From Chondrosia reniformis (lineage: Eukaryota; Porifera; Demospongiae; Chondrillida; Chondrillidae), in NCBI GenBank assembly GCA_947172415.1, contig OX359202.1, positions 2,110,501 to 2,174,500 on the forward strand: DNA of 64,000 nt, in the 5' to 3' direction. Each line of letters starts with the position of its first letter. Position 1 is the stretch's first letter. Below, one piece after another: positions 49,154-63,440 of this stretch. Position numbers and translations under genes: made by a program. Under the pieces are notes generated by a model. It had not been told where the DNA came from, did no database searches, and worked only from the letters and a program-made list of their open reading frames with translations.

Positions 49154-50096
49154 CTATAATTATAGCATATAGGAATAATGGATGCATCACAATTGATGTT
49201 CAGCTACACAAGCAAATACACCAGGTTCAGGCACCAGCCAAGAAGTTATCATTACACTGTGGGAGATGCTAGACATGATAGCTGCATCCATATAAAATTC
49301 TTACACAAACACATTCCATATATAAGTATATTTTGAGATGTTGATACTTCCACAAAATCATTTGTCCATAATAACTACTTGTCACTGATTGATAAATGTC
49401 ATAGTTTAATTGGGCAACAAACCTATGCATTATTATACAAATTCTATCACTATATATTATGCTATGCCCTGGTCAACGGCTACAGAACCTTTTTGCTTAT
49501 ATATGTATTATGATGAGTGCTGGTGTCAGCTACACACATCAAACATTGAGCTACATACACTGCAAGCTGATAGGTTAATACAGGCCAGCCGGATCTTGCT
49601 TAGATAAATCAACCAACTCATATTAGTATAATAATTAGTAGCTTGCAAGAGGGAAAACATTAATGGAGTAACATCCATGATCAGTCACTCAGTCACTGAG
49701 CTACATTTGTCACAGTAGTTTGAAACTTTTTAGCCACATACTTATTAGGATTTATTGCTTAAGCTGGACAGCCCTATATATAGGATGTGAGGGGGACCCT
49801 ATAGCCCCCTCCCCCTTGGATCTACCACTGAGTGGCAGAACACAATTGGTCAAACCAGTTGTAATAATTCATTATTAAGCTTCAACTGCTTTCTCTTTCA
49901 TCATACTTTTAAATCCTTACATTCGATTTGACTATGTATATACAGTATTCATATCCAGAACAGCCATCATATAAAGCCCACTAAACACAGACATAATTAA
50001 GAGAGAATTTTAAAATTTGAAAGGTTCCTTATTGGGGCAAGCCAGGAGTGAGCCCCACACTGGTGTACGTATGTAAGTATGTACGTACGTATATAT
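49154..50096. other. Region between GTPase-CARD and TRIM genes
   Basis: No exon was recognised, though 5' exons of the minus-strand GTPase gene may be hidden here. AT-rich, with no clear repeats until 50097. Confidence 0.4.
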
Positions 50097-50912
50097 ACAA
50101 GGCTTATTCTTATCCATGTGTACGTTTTCCATGTGTACATATAGTAGAATCTCATAACAAAATTGCTCATAGCGAATGTCTAAATATATAGTGAAGTACT
50201 TTGCTGGCTAATTACACTCAAGTACACTACACAGTACATGTTACAAATTTAAGAGCTAGGTCCAAGTGACTATATAATCTTAAAATTACAATCAAGTACT
50301 AGCTACACAGTGCAAGTTACAAATTTAGAGAGATCCAAATAACCCATAGGATAATCAGTATTTTCAACAGTACAAGACTTTAGTCACACAAAGGGACACC
50401 ATATGACATACATATATAAAGGACCTGGCCTTTTATGTCCTTGTGCACAAATTACTAAATGGTTTCTAACCCTGTTGATTATGCGAATGCATGCAACCAA
50501 CCGTCGATCGGTATTCTTAGCTCCTTCAAAAGACAAATCAAATCTGCTGTGGTTATTAGCTGAGACCCCTTTAAGACTGGAACCTTTGTTGATAAATGGC
50601 ATGCAGATGCATCATCTTCAGTCTATACTAAGGTGTGAAAAGGTAATTGGTAGGCCATGTGTTCTACCTTGCAATTGGGTGACCTGTATCAACTACTACG
50701 TATACTCTTTATGCAGTAGTTGAGGATTTCAAAGCCTGCAACTATAAGTACTATTTAAAATACTGATTATTCTAGGGGTCACTTGGATCTCTTTAAATTT
50801 GTAACTTGCACTGTGTAGCTATATATATATACATACTGTACAAGCCACATACAGACACAAGTATGTAATACTCATGTGTATATATTTAAGTTTGGACTGT
50901 TTACATAGCAAA
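50097..50912. repeat. Composite repeat upstream of TRIM-NHL gene
   Basis: The block has three parts. 50097-50370 (starting ACAAGGCTTATTCTTATCC, with TAGTAGAATCTCATAAC) recurs inverted at 54215-54684. 50384-50535 is inverted relative to 53905-54053. 50554-50820 (TTTGTTGATAAATGGCATGC onward) recurs in direct orientation at 54054-54295, and 50830-50912 (CCACATACAGACACAAGTAT to GTTTACATAGC) recurs directly at 53450-53885. A third copy of the body is at 60300-60840. It is a foldback-type repeat family with Tigger-like ends. Confidence 0.75.
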
Positions 50913-50979
50913 TAGTTTGATATATTTAGCTCCTCCCTCATTTCAAAGTCACATGATCCCAATTACATTACCAAATAAA

Positions 50980-53148
50980 ATGGCTGAGCTTCCAGAGGTT
51001 CCACCCACTTCTAGTTCTTCTTTTCCATCAACTATTCTCAGTCTCTCTTGTGTCAGCTGTGGAGTGAGCGTAGAAGAGCTTAAATGTCTACCTTGTCTGC
51101 ACTCCCTGGCCTTGTGTGGTAAGATGGAGTGTCAGGAGAAGATGCTTCAACATGGAGTGACCTGTGAGATCTGTGATGAAGTGTTCTCCATCCCTCCCGG
51201 TGGTCTTCTGAGCCATCCCTTTGCTCTGAGGAAGACAGTGAGCAGTCAGTATCAGAAGGAAGGAGTGGTCTGTCAAGAGGACCACGAAGAGAAGAGGGCA
51301 GCCGTGAGCTACTGCACAGAATGTGATTTCTTTATTTGCCAAGAGTGTGTAGATCTTCACAGATCAAAGAAAATGTTTAAGAGGCATCAAATGCAATCGA
51401 TTAATGAAACCTTAGAAGGTGGCTCTACAAAAGAAGATATTTTCCAATGTGCTGAACACAACGAAAAGAAGAAGCTATTCTGTCGCGACTGTCAACAGAT
51501 GATCTGTGCCATATGTCATTCTGTTGGTGGCCACAAGACTCACAGTGTGTCCTTCATCAATGACAAACTAGGAGAGCTAAACAGGAGCACTCTGACACAG
51601 TGTGTGCTGTCTGCCAGGGGCCAGACAAAGGCATTGAACAATGCCCTTCAGGAAGTGGAGGCCAGTGAAGCTAGTCTTCAACAGCAATCCGCTGATACTG
51701 TAGGAGAGATCCTTGCAATGAAGGAACAGCTAATTGCCATGATAACTAGAAGATGTGATAGTCTTGTTGGTGAAGTGAGGAAAATGGAAGAAAGGGAAAG
51801 AAAATGTCTTGTCAAGCAGAGAAAAGTGCTTCAAGTTAAAATGAAGAAATGGGAGGAGTTTCTTTCTTTTTCAGAAGACATCTTTTCAAATGGAAGAAGA
51901 GAAGAACAGCTGTACTTGACCAAGATGGTGGTCAAACGAGTGTACAAACTTACTGGTCATAGTCCTCAGCCATCTTGCTACATTCACCCATCTGTCCGGT
52001 TTATCTCTTCCAAACAATCCGAAACAGAGAAGACATTGTCCTCATTTGGAGTAGTCTGCTTGCAGGCACATCCACCAAACTGCAGTATTAGAGGGTTGGA
52101 GAAGAACAAAGAAGGTGCTGCCTTTGTTCAGATACAGGAGAAGAAAGAATTTTCCTTCAAAGTCACCACAAAAGATGAGAGAGGCAATGAGTGCAGAGGA
52201 GGAGAAAAGGTGTCGGCTGTCCTTTGTCCTGTGACAGCAGGTGTTCCTCTGAGAGGTAAGGTAACAGACAAGAGAGATGGCACATATGAGGTACACTTTA
52301 AGAGTGTTCCATCACTCGAGTGTATGCTGAGTGTGACCATCGGAGGTCACCACGTAGTGGACAGTCCAGTGGAGGTGAAGGTTGCTAAGCCATTGGATAT
52401 TCAGAAGATGAACAAAATCCAAAAGAAGATTAAAATTGGACCATGCTATGCAGTAACCTGTGGATCAGATGGAATGTTGTATGCTGCAAATTTGGATACA
52501 AAAGAAATCCTTGTTATTAACAGGGCAAGTCAAATTGCGAGAAGACTTAAGAATGATTGTGGCTATGTCTATGGGATAGCTTTCAGCAAATCTGGTAACA
52601 TTGTCATTAGTGACTATAGCAACCATGTTATCAAGATCTACATTCCGACTGGTCAGCTAGTAAGACAGTTTGGAGGTCAAGGGTCAAAGCCAGGTCAGTT
52701 AAGGGGTCCTACAGGAGTGGCAGTCAATGAGGAGGGACACCTTTTTATAGCAGACCGTGGCAATCATAGAATATCTGTATTTACAGAGAATGGTCAGTTC
52801 CTAAGGTGCTTTGGTTCGTATCCCTGGCAGCTCTGTATATCACCAGATGGATTAGTGTACATCAGTGACTATAGCAATCATTGCATCAAAGTACATGATC
52901 AGGATGGACGGTACATCCGACAGTTTGGTGAAGACATTGTCAAGAGCCCCACTGGTATAGCAGTCACAAGTGATGGACACATTATAGTTGCATCACTTTC
53001 TAACAAAATCTCCATCTTCACACCAGATGGACAGTGTGTTGGTGAAGTTGATAATCTTTGGTTTGACTGTCCTTATAGTCTTGCTATCAGTGATGAAGGA
53101 AATCTATATATTGCTGACTTTGGAAATAAGAGAATTGTTGTACTCTGA
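50980..53148 (+). CDS. TRIM-NHL protein (TRIM2/3/71-like), intronless
   Basis: The ATG at 50980 (AAAATGGCT) is preferred; the frame is open a little further upstream from a TTG, with another ATG at 50953. The domains, with residues counted from the open-frame start at 50917, are: a RING-like finger 45-86 (CVSC, CLPCLHSLALC, CEIC); B-box 1 at 119-158; B-box 2 at 178-209 (CAEHNEKKKLFC, CAICHSVGGHKTH); coiled coil about 215-330; filamin-type repeat about 375-490; then NHL repeats to 743 (GPTGVAVNEEGHLFIADRGN, SPTGIAVTSDGHIIVA). This order is that of class VII TRIM proteins, many of which are E3 ubiquitin ligases or RNA-binding repressors. The final repeat ends FGNKRIVVL. One exon of 723 codons, with no stop, suggests a functional gene or recent retrocopy. 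Both flanks are copies of one repeat family. Confidence 0.9.
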   Translation: MAELPEVPPTSSSSFPSTILSLSCVSCGVSVEELKCLPCLHSLALCGKMECQEKMLQHGVTCEICDEVFSIPPGGLLSHPFALRKTVSSQYQKEGVVCQEDHEEKRAAVSYCTECDFFICQECVDLHRSKKMFKRHQMQSINETLEGGSTKEDIFQCAEHNEKKKLFCRDCQQMICAICHSVGGHKTHSVSFINDKLGELNRSTLTQCVLSARGQTKALNNALQEVEASEASLQQQSADTVGEILAMKEQLIAMITRRCDSLVGEVRKMEERERKCLVKQRKVLQVKMKKWEEFLSFSEDIFSNGRREEQLYLTKMVVKRVYKLTGHSPQPSCYIHPSVRFISSKQSETEKTLSSFGVVCLQAHPPNCSIRGLEKNKEGAAFVQIQEKKEFSFKVTTKDERGNECRGGEKVSAVLCPVTAGVPLRGKVTDKRDGTYEVHFKSVPSLECMLSVTIGGHHVVDSPVEVKVAKPLDIQKMNKIQKKIKIGPCYAVTCGSDGMLYAANLDTKEILVINRASQIARRLKNDCGYVYGIAFSKSGNIVISDYSNHVIKIYIPTGQLVRQFGGQGSKPGQLRGPTGVAVNEEGHLFIADRGNHRISVFTENGQFLRCFGSYPWQLCISPDGLVYISDYSNHCIKVHDQDGRYIRQFGEDIVKSPTGIAVTSDGHIIVASLSNKISIFTPDGQCVGEVDNLWFDCPYSLAISDEGNLYIADFGNKRIVVL

Positions 53149-53449
53149 CCAAGACATGCTTTATAAGTAGATCACTACTATGTAATAGCTTCAATTTTAT
53201 ATATAACTTTGTAAAGTTAAAATTTATTTAAACCTAAATTGATAAAAACTCGAAATCAGATAATATCAAACATCTATGTACACATCTAATAGAGTATTGC
53301 TATCAGTGATGGGGAGACACTCTTTATAATACTGACACAAGAAACGAGGTTATCATTAAACTTTTCTATTATTCTCATTTTGGAAGTTAAAAACAAACTC
53401 ATTAAATAAAACTGAACTAAATTGGTGACATAGTTCCTTAGATATAATA

Positions 53450-54684
53450 TACTGTACAACCCACATACAGACACAAGTATCTGACTTTATTACTCATGTA
53501 CAGTAGAACCTCGGTTATCCGGCCTCAATGGGACCAAGCTATGGCCGGATAAGTGAAACGGCCGGATATGTGAATCATCCTAATGAATATGTAATTTTGA
53601 TATTGCCAGCGGTCGAACTTCTGATCCCGTACTCCTCCGCAAGCTGTGCTTGGGTTGCTCCAGCCTTCAGTCGCTCCAGTATAGCTATCTTGCTCTCTAG
53701 GGGAAGAACTAAGTGCTTCCTTTTCCTCGCAGAGCCACTCGAACTAGCCATTACTTCGCAAAAAAAACGATGGGCGTTAATAAGATTATGCGACCTTCGA
53801 GTCCGGATAATCCGAGCAGCCGGTTAATTGAGGTTCGGATAACCGAGGTTCTACTGTATATATATAAATTTGGACTGTTTACATAGCTAATAACCACAGC
53901 AGATTTGATTTGCCTTGTGAGGGAGCTAAGATCTAGAATACCGACGGTTGGTTGCATGCATTCGCATAATCAACAGGGTTAGAAACCATTTTGTAACTTG
54001 ACACAGGGACATAAAAGGCCAAGTCCTTTATATATGTATGTCATATGGTGTCCCTTTGTTGATATATGGCATGCAGATGCATCATTTTCAGTCTATACTA
54101 AGGTGTGAAAAGGTAATTGGTAGGCCATGTGTTCTACCTTGGATGATCTGTATCAACTACTATTCCCTATGCCGTAGTTGAGGATTTCAAAGCCTGCAAC
54201 AGTGTGACTAAAGTCTTGTACTGTTTAAAATACTGATTATCCTATGTGTTACTTGGATCTCTCTAAATTTGTAACTTGCACTGTGTAGGTATATATTGTA
54301 ATTTTCAATCAATTAATCAATCAAATCCATACAGCCATATCTCCTATACAGGAGGTAGCCACTAGTATACAGTATTAACATATTTTGGATAAAGAGAAAA
54401 AAGAAAATTAAAGAAAAATAGTAATATTGTAATTTTAATATTAATATATATATAGTCACTTGGACCTAGCTCTTAAATTTGTAACTTGTACTGTATATAG
54501 TACTTGATTGTAATTTTAATATTTTATATATTTGCCAGTAACTTTCACGGTGTAGTGTACCTGAGTGTAATTAGCCAGCAAAGTACTTCACTACATTTAG
54601 ACATTCACTATGAGCCATTTCGTTATGAGATTCTACTGTATGTACACATGGAAAACTCACACATGGATAAGAATAAGCCTTGTT
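53450..54684. repeat. Composite repeat downstream of TRIM-NHL gene
   Basis: Counterpart of 50097-50912. The inner part (53450-53500 and 53857-53885) is direct and is split by a Tigger MITE. 53905-54053 is inverted relative to the upstream copy; 54054-54295 is direct; 54215-54684 is inverted, ending GATTCTACTG then CACATGGATAAGAATAAGCC. The outer ends of the two blocks therefore face each other across about 4.6 kb containing the TRIM gene. Confidence 0.75.
53501..53856. mobile_element. Tigger/pogo MITE, 356 bp
   Basis: Perfect-looking TIRs CAGTAGAACCTCGGTTATCC / GGATAACCGAGGTTCTACTG with TA duplications at 53499-53500 and 53857-53858. On the minus strand it keeps the N-terminus of a pogo-type transposase, an ATG at 53750 followed by RKRKHLVLPLESKIAILERL and AQLAEEYGI, a CENP-B-like helix-turn-helix. 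The frame ends shortly after KITYSLG, so the DDE domain is deleted. It is a non-autonomous derivative inserted in an older repeat. Confidence 0.93.
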
Positions 54685-54760
54685 GAACGTCAGTAAAATA
54701 AATTTACTAATTCGGGACGTTTCAACCCGGAGGTCTTCATCAGTAATACAGGAATGGGAA
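54684..54760 (-). ncRNA. Hammerhead-like motif, copy 2
   Basis: On the minus strand: CTGATGA (54743-54737), stem II GACC/GGTT, GAAA (54723-54720), then a stem III of CGTC/GACG enclosing a second paired segment AGTAAA/TTTACT, followed by TTC. Stem I could pair CCTGT with ACAAGG. Here CUGAUGA and GAAA are canonical; as in the copy at 1704, one extra A precedes stem II. It abuts the outer end of the repeat downstream of the TRIM gene. Confidence 0.45.
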
Positions 54761-55607
54761 TATCAAGTAGGAAATTAGTAAATTCATGTTTGCTGACGCT
54801 CATGCAACAAGGGTCGCAACAAACACTCCTTATTCCTACACATGGACAAGTAAAAATATGAACAAAAAACATAAAATAGAAGACAGAGCTTAAATTACCA
54901 AAGTTTTAATACGGTCGACTAAACGAATTTCTTTTGCATCAATATAGGGACAACTCAGCCTCAAACTTAACGGGAACATAACCTTCGCTACAACTCGCTT
55001 ATTCGGTAGCTCCTTCTCATAGGAGAGTGTCGACTTGTCATGGCCATTCACAAAAGGGATGATCTTCTTTAGCAAGGAGGCGGTGACGTTTTCGCAACGT
55101 CACATGTTTCACTAAATTTGTACGGAATGACATACAAGGGTGTTGGTGATGCACTCGAGAAACATCATAATATATCACCAGATTGTGCAATTGTAAGCTT
55201 GCATTCTTCAATATATCTTGATTATTTTGCAACTTTAATTAAGCAATATTTCGCCAGACGTTCGTCATACACATGTATCATGATATATGTCGGTTTCACA
55301 GTGATCCAACCAATTGATAATTTTTATCAATACAATACTTGGTTTCAATATAAATGTTCTATAGCTTTTCTATAGTCCTATGGCATTTTATATGCAGACT
55401 TTGTCCTCCGTTTTCTACTAAATGGAGACCTAAATAAAAAATCCCTTAATTTAAAATGAATTTTATAACCTAAACTTTATGATACTATGCCCATTCTGCT
55501 GCTAGGTCCTTTCTTGGAGCCATATGTTATATTACATTAATTACTTGTTTATTTAGATTACCTAGTATATTGCAACTTTTACTGTATATATATATCTGTA
55601 CATACGT
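54761..55607. other. Unassigned region, possible retroelement remnant
   Basis: A minus-strand frame at 55075-54890 reads FVNGHDKSTLSYEKELPNKR and then KEIRLVDRIKTLVI. It was not recognised. Because it lies just upstream, on the same strand, of the hammerhead-like motif, it could belong to a Penelope-like element, but no RT or GIY-YIG motif was seen. Confidence 0.25.
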
Positions 55608-55749
55608 ACAGCAGTTTAGGCCACAAAGTGGTCCCAATGACCATGACATGGCTGCTTTCGGCCCAGAATGACTGGTTTCATGGAGGCTTCTTGCGGTGAA
55701 AACACCATATCTCCTAATACCAGGTAAGTGTTAAATACTACTTGCAATT

Positions 55750-56275
55750 GGTCTGGAGCCAGTTTTGTGCTTTGCACAGAGTGCTCGTGTGATGCTCACT
55801 ACCACCCTGTTGGTAGATGGTGGACTGGTCAATCGTGCCATGGGTACTGTTGCTGCCATTTGTTACCACACTGGAGGCCCTCCTAACCTACCAATTGCTG
55901 TGATGGTGAAATTTGACTCTTACTCTGGACCAACACTGCCAAATGAAGCTATCCCCATCACCCCTCTTCGCCGCTCATGGTCTGCATCAGGTGCCCAGTG
56001 CTCACGGCTACAGCTTCCATTGAAGCCTGCATGGGCTGTCACCAATCACAAATCACAGGGACTGACTCTGGATAAAGTGGTGATAGACATTGGAAAGAAG
56101 GAGTTTTCTTGTGGATAGACATTTGTGGCCTGTTCCAGAGTCTGAGACCTGTCTGACCTCTTGTTTGATCCACCATTTCCATTCACTCGAATTGCTAGAC
56201 TGTCCAACAGTCAAAGAATACAGGAGAGGAACGAAGAGGACCATAGATTGCAAGACCTACATTTAAGAACCTCAA
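55750..56275 (+). pseudogene. PIF1-like helicase C-terminal remnant
   Basis: The frame reads ARVMLTTTLLVDGGLVNRAM, then VKFDSYSGPTLPNEAIPITP and AWAVTNHKSQGLTLDKVVID, a PIF1-family helicase C-terminus (motif VI region H.SQG.T). A TAG follows KKEFSCG, after which TFVACSRV and a second stop precede DLSDLLFDPPFPF. The two stops make it a pseudogene. PIF1 helicases occur as Helitron ORFs; no Helitron ends were seen. Confidence 0.75.
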
Positions 56276-59197
<2,922 letters not shown>

Positions 59198-60304
59198 CTA
59201 ATATCACCAAATGCAAAAGATGAAAAGAATAAAGTCTTCAGAAATGTAACACATAAAAAAGTAAGCAAACTTTGGAATGCAATCATAAGCAATACAAAAA
59301 TGATGTGCATTACACAATTTCTTGATTTTGTAAAACCATTATTGTAGTAATCTAAAAATCTGCAGCTATAAACCTATGGAATTATCAGGCTTGGTTGACT
59401 ATATAAACTTTACCAGTATATAGTTAGCAAACATTTTTGTGTTGAAATATAGGTTTTTTATTTTTTATTCAATGTTTATAGCAGACATTTAGCCTATGAT
59501 CACTAAGGGCAGAACACCATAAAGTCGACGTCAAAAGGCAGCCACCTTGAAATTTTCATTTCATTTCCCTTTTTAGAACTGCCCTGGCATTAATTCAGGT
59601 GTTGAAAATCTTTCATGCAAGAAAGTTTGGTGGTTTGAGCCAACCACAAAAGTTATTCAACAACAAAAATTTCCCAAATTCCAGTATGTCCTTAATATAA
59701 TATACTAAGAGAAGTATTGTGTCAGGGTAGTTTGCTTCTGTGGAATCCTATTGGGGACCTGAAGGGCCAAATGCTATCCAGCAATTCGCTTGCGTGATTG
59801 GTGGCTGAGGTGTAACCATTGATGGTCTAATAATGGCATTACAGCTTCAAGGTTTGCTTTCACATCAAATAAGGTCATTGCTGAGTGGCTAGATTGTACT
59901 GGTTCATCATCATTTTCTGCCTATATATACTCCTCTTCATTGTCTTCTTCAATCTTACCATTTCCCTCTTTCTTCAGCTCTGAGCCAATTCTTCTAAAAA
60001 GGAATACCATGGTCACCTTGTCTATGTATATGTACCAGTAAATTACTTCTAGGGATTGTAATATGTTGGGATTTTCACGTGACCATATTACAAATTACCA
60101 TCACAATTATGGGGGCATATTTCAGGGGTAATTATATATTAGCAGAATAGTCCATACATCAAAAAGTGCCTGTATTTGTGAGGGGGCCACATTTTAGGGG
60201 TGTCTGTTAGAAGGGGTTCCACTGTAATTATATGTAAGCATAGCACAAGTTCAACCTTTATTCTTGTCCGAGATGAATAATTCAAGTTCAAGGTAAAAAT
60301 GCTG

Positions 60305-60474
60305 ACCGTTGGTTGCATGCATTTGCATAATTAACAGGGTTAGAGACCATTTTGTAACTTGTACACAAGGACATAAAAGGCCAAGGCCTTTATATACGTA
60401 TGTCATATGATGTCCCTTGTGTACAAGTTACAATGGTCTCCCTGTTAATTATGCAAATGCATGCAACCAACCGT
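60305..60474. repeat. Foldback palindrome
   Basis: Arms of about 70-80 bp (ACCGTTGGTTGCATGCATTT ... and its complement ending AACCAACCGT) pair across a short loop around 60393-60404. Related single arms occur at 50384-50535 and 53905-54053, so this is the fullest copy of the hairpin part of the repeat family. Confidence 0.85.
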
Positions 60475-60867
60475 AGCTTTTCTTAGCTCCCTCACAAGGC
60501 AAATTAAATCTGCTGTGGTTATTAGCTGAGACTCCTTTAAGACTGAAACCTTTGTTGATATATGGCATGCAGATGCATCATCTTCAGTCTATACTAAGGT
60601 GTGAAACGATAATTGGTAGGCCATGTGTTCTAGCTTGCAATTGGAAGATCTGTATCAACAACTACTCTCTATGCAGTAGTTGAGGATTTTAAAGTCTGCA
60701 ACTAAAATACAGATTATCCTAGGTGTCACTTGGATCTCTTTAAATTTGTAACTTGTACTGTGTAGTACTTGATTGTAATTTTTATATTTGCCAGCAACTT
60801 GCACTGTGTAGTGTACTTCAGTGAAATTAGCTAGCAAAGTATTTTACTACACCTATAAATCGATAGA

Positions 60868-60900
60868 TAGATAGATATATAGATAGATAAGTAGATAGAT
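60868..60900. repeat. GATA microsatellite
   Basis: A run of GATA/TAGA units with small interruptions follows the end of the foldback-family copy. Confidence 0.85.
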
Positions 60901-63360
60901 GGGATGTGTTAATCGGGGTTAACATCTAGAAGATGGAAGCATTAGTCCCAAAATTTGCTCTATTAAAATTTTCTTAGATTCACCAGTAAACGTACATTAC
61001 AACTATAATTTTTAAATTGGGTTTAGTTATAAAAGGGCTCCAGTGTAAAATACTAACACTGTATGTATGTAATGTTTCACCAAAGCAAAACTTTTGATGA
61101 AGTGACGTTAATTGTACCCAACTTGAATAAACTGAGAGTAACATTATACACTTACATGATTATAAATACCAAGAACTATCGTTTTTCTCTCAATGTTGAT
61201 CCTGCGAGCACCATAGTCCAAACCTACAGTAACATAACATCTGATTCGATATTTCTTGTGAAACTAATAAAATGATATTCACTTATAGTAATTGTAAATT
61301 AAAATTAAAATTACATACCAAATGCATATTGATATGAAACAAACACTTCTCCTAACGAAACAGATAGCCTATAGACACTATCATAGATAAGAGGTCCTTT
61401 AGGCAGAGCTAACAAAATCTACCTGAGTCTTGCACATTGTTAATTGCTTATACTGCCTTTATTTAGATTTGGAAGGAAAAGTTTATTACTGTTAATTATT
61501 TTATGTAATTGTCACACTCTATTACTATATATACCAAAGGTGCAATCATATATGACCACAGACACATGAGCAAAGTAACGAAATATCATGTTTGGGAGAA
61601 TATATCCATTGGACTCAGGAGGTAATTGTGCGGATGATTGCAAAGTGACAAATTAGGGCATAGTAATCAACCAATCAGTTAAATGTTCTTGCTAGAAGAT
61701 TATTACATTCTAGGTCAGGAATATAAATGCCCACATGAGCAATGGGATGAGGGATTAAGAAATGTTCTCCGAGGCAGGTACATAGTGTTGCCAGGTCTAT
61801 GGATTTTTGGACCCAAGACAAAACTATGGACAGACAAGGTCTCCAACCTACGCTTCTACGGAATTCTGTGTGCCGCTTGAAACTGCCTGTATAATAAATA
61901 ATATTAAGGTATGGGAGGGGCACTCGTGCAACAATTTCCACTTACCACTTCACATCTTCTTTTCCCTTGGTGATGGTGTATGGATGGGATGATAGTCTAA
62001 GGAAGGGACTGCCATTTCACCACGTTTCAAGCCCGAGAGTTGGCACTCATGCACAACATTAAATTATATTTCAGTTTCTGGATTTCTGGGGGAACCAACC
62101 TGGCAACACTGGGTATGGATGCACAGCTCTTAAAGTTGGACATCCAGGGTGCTTACTGTACATAATATACTCAGAAAATTGGATAAAGGTCCTTAGTGGA
62201 AAAGCAGTTAATTTGTGGATGCCTGACTGCCAATTGGCCTGTTGTCAGCCCCTAAACATTCATTACCCTTGCAGGTGTTATATATAACAAAGCCAGAAGG
62301 AGAAGATTACTGCATTAATTAATTTTTTGTGAAACGGTAGGTATATAGGCAACCTCACAGCTCTCCAAGTGTCAGCAACATCTCTCAGCTACTTTGGAGT
62401 CCCACCAATCTCAAAAATGAGGGTCCTTATACATGCAAGGCTTACATTTCTCAGTAAAGGGCTGGTCAGTCATACCATGATGGCAAGACGTCCACAAGAA
62501 AGGTTCCAGCAGCTATATACAGTCCTTTTCTGGCAAGATTGCAAATCATGATACTGTATAAAGGCTGCATACAGCTAGGGTAGAAGTTACTGAGCATATA
62601 TAAACACAGCTAGCCCCATTTTAGTCAATGTCTATATGGAAGTATTTGAGAAATAGTCCCAGAAGACCTTCCTGAGGAAACCCAGTCTTTCAATCAAATG
62701 CAGGTATGGGGGAAGTCAATAGTCATATGCCATAGCCAAGATTAGCTAAGTTTATAGGCATAGCCTCAACAGGATGCATGGCAACCCCTACACCCCTGAA
62801 CCAACTAACTAACTTAGGACAGTAATAGCTGAACTAAATGCTACTAGATATAGCAGGCCAACACCACACTGTTATATAAATAGAGTGATGAGGGGAATGA
62901 CAGAGAAAGGTAGGCAAGTTAAATGGGGTAAATGGGCTGACTAATCAGCTTGCACAATAATACATACAATAGGTCACACGATTGGGTTATGCATTAGCAA
63001 ATAAGAAGTTCGGTGAGTGCTTATGCAACAGCTCGCATGGGGTAGGACAGTAGGCTCTAGAGAGGGTTATTTAGTGTAGGGGTCTATGCCTCCAGGTGCT
63101 TAGTCTATTTATAATATCACCTCTCTGTGGGGTATTATGTCAATTGCAGGGAGTGACCACTAAGGAGGTTCTCTTGGTGTCCCTCAGGTGCCTACAGAGT
63201 AGTATCAGGTTGAAACTGTTGGAGGCATCAACTGTAATTATCACATCATGTGTATTGTAAATGTACGCATTTATGTGTTTCAGTATGTTTCCAGTATATC
63301 TGCATGTACAGGTGTATGATTTAATTATAATATCATAATACAGTTTATAATGAAAAGATA

Positions 63361-63433
63361 GCATTGCTGAAGAAGACCTACAGGTTGAAACAATCAAATC
63401 TCTGTTTCTGGAATGTAACTGTTGCTGATGCTT
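63361..63433 (+). ncRNA. Hammerhead-like motif, copy 3 (decayed)
   Basis: CTGAAGA (63367-63373), stem II GACC/GGTT with loop TACA, and GAAA (63387-63390) repeat the core seen at 1704 and 54743. AGCAT before the core could pair with ATGCT at 63427-63432 as stem I. The cleavage triplet appears to end in G, which would not cleave. Probably a decayed relative. Confidence 0.35.
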
Positions 63434-63440
63434 AAATATA

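Larger units (their letters stand above)
59198..63440. other. Gene-poor region with repeats
   Basis: No gene was recognised. The missing first exon of the Rab2-like gene could lie here. It contains the third copy of the TRIM-flanking repeat (60300-60840), a GATA-type microsatellite (60868-60900) and a Tigger-like single terminus reading CAGTGGAACCCC on the minus strand near 60224. Confidence 0.4.

Noticed and set aside
61675-62551. Overlapping short frames on both strands
   Set aside because: No frame shows domain similarity, conserved motifs or splice partners; treated as chance.
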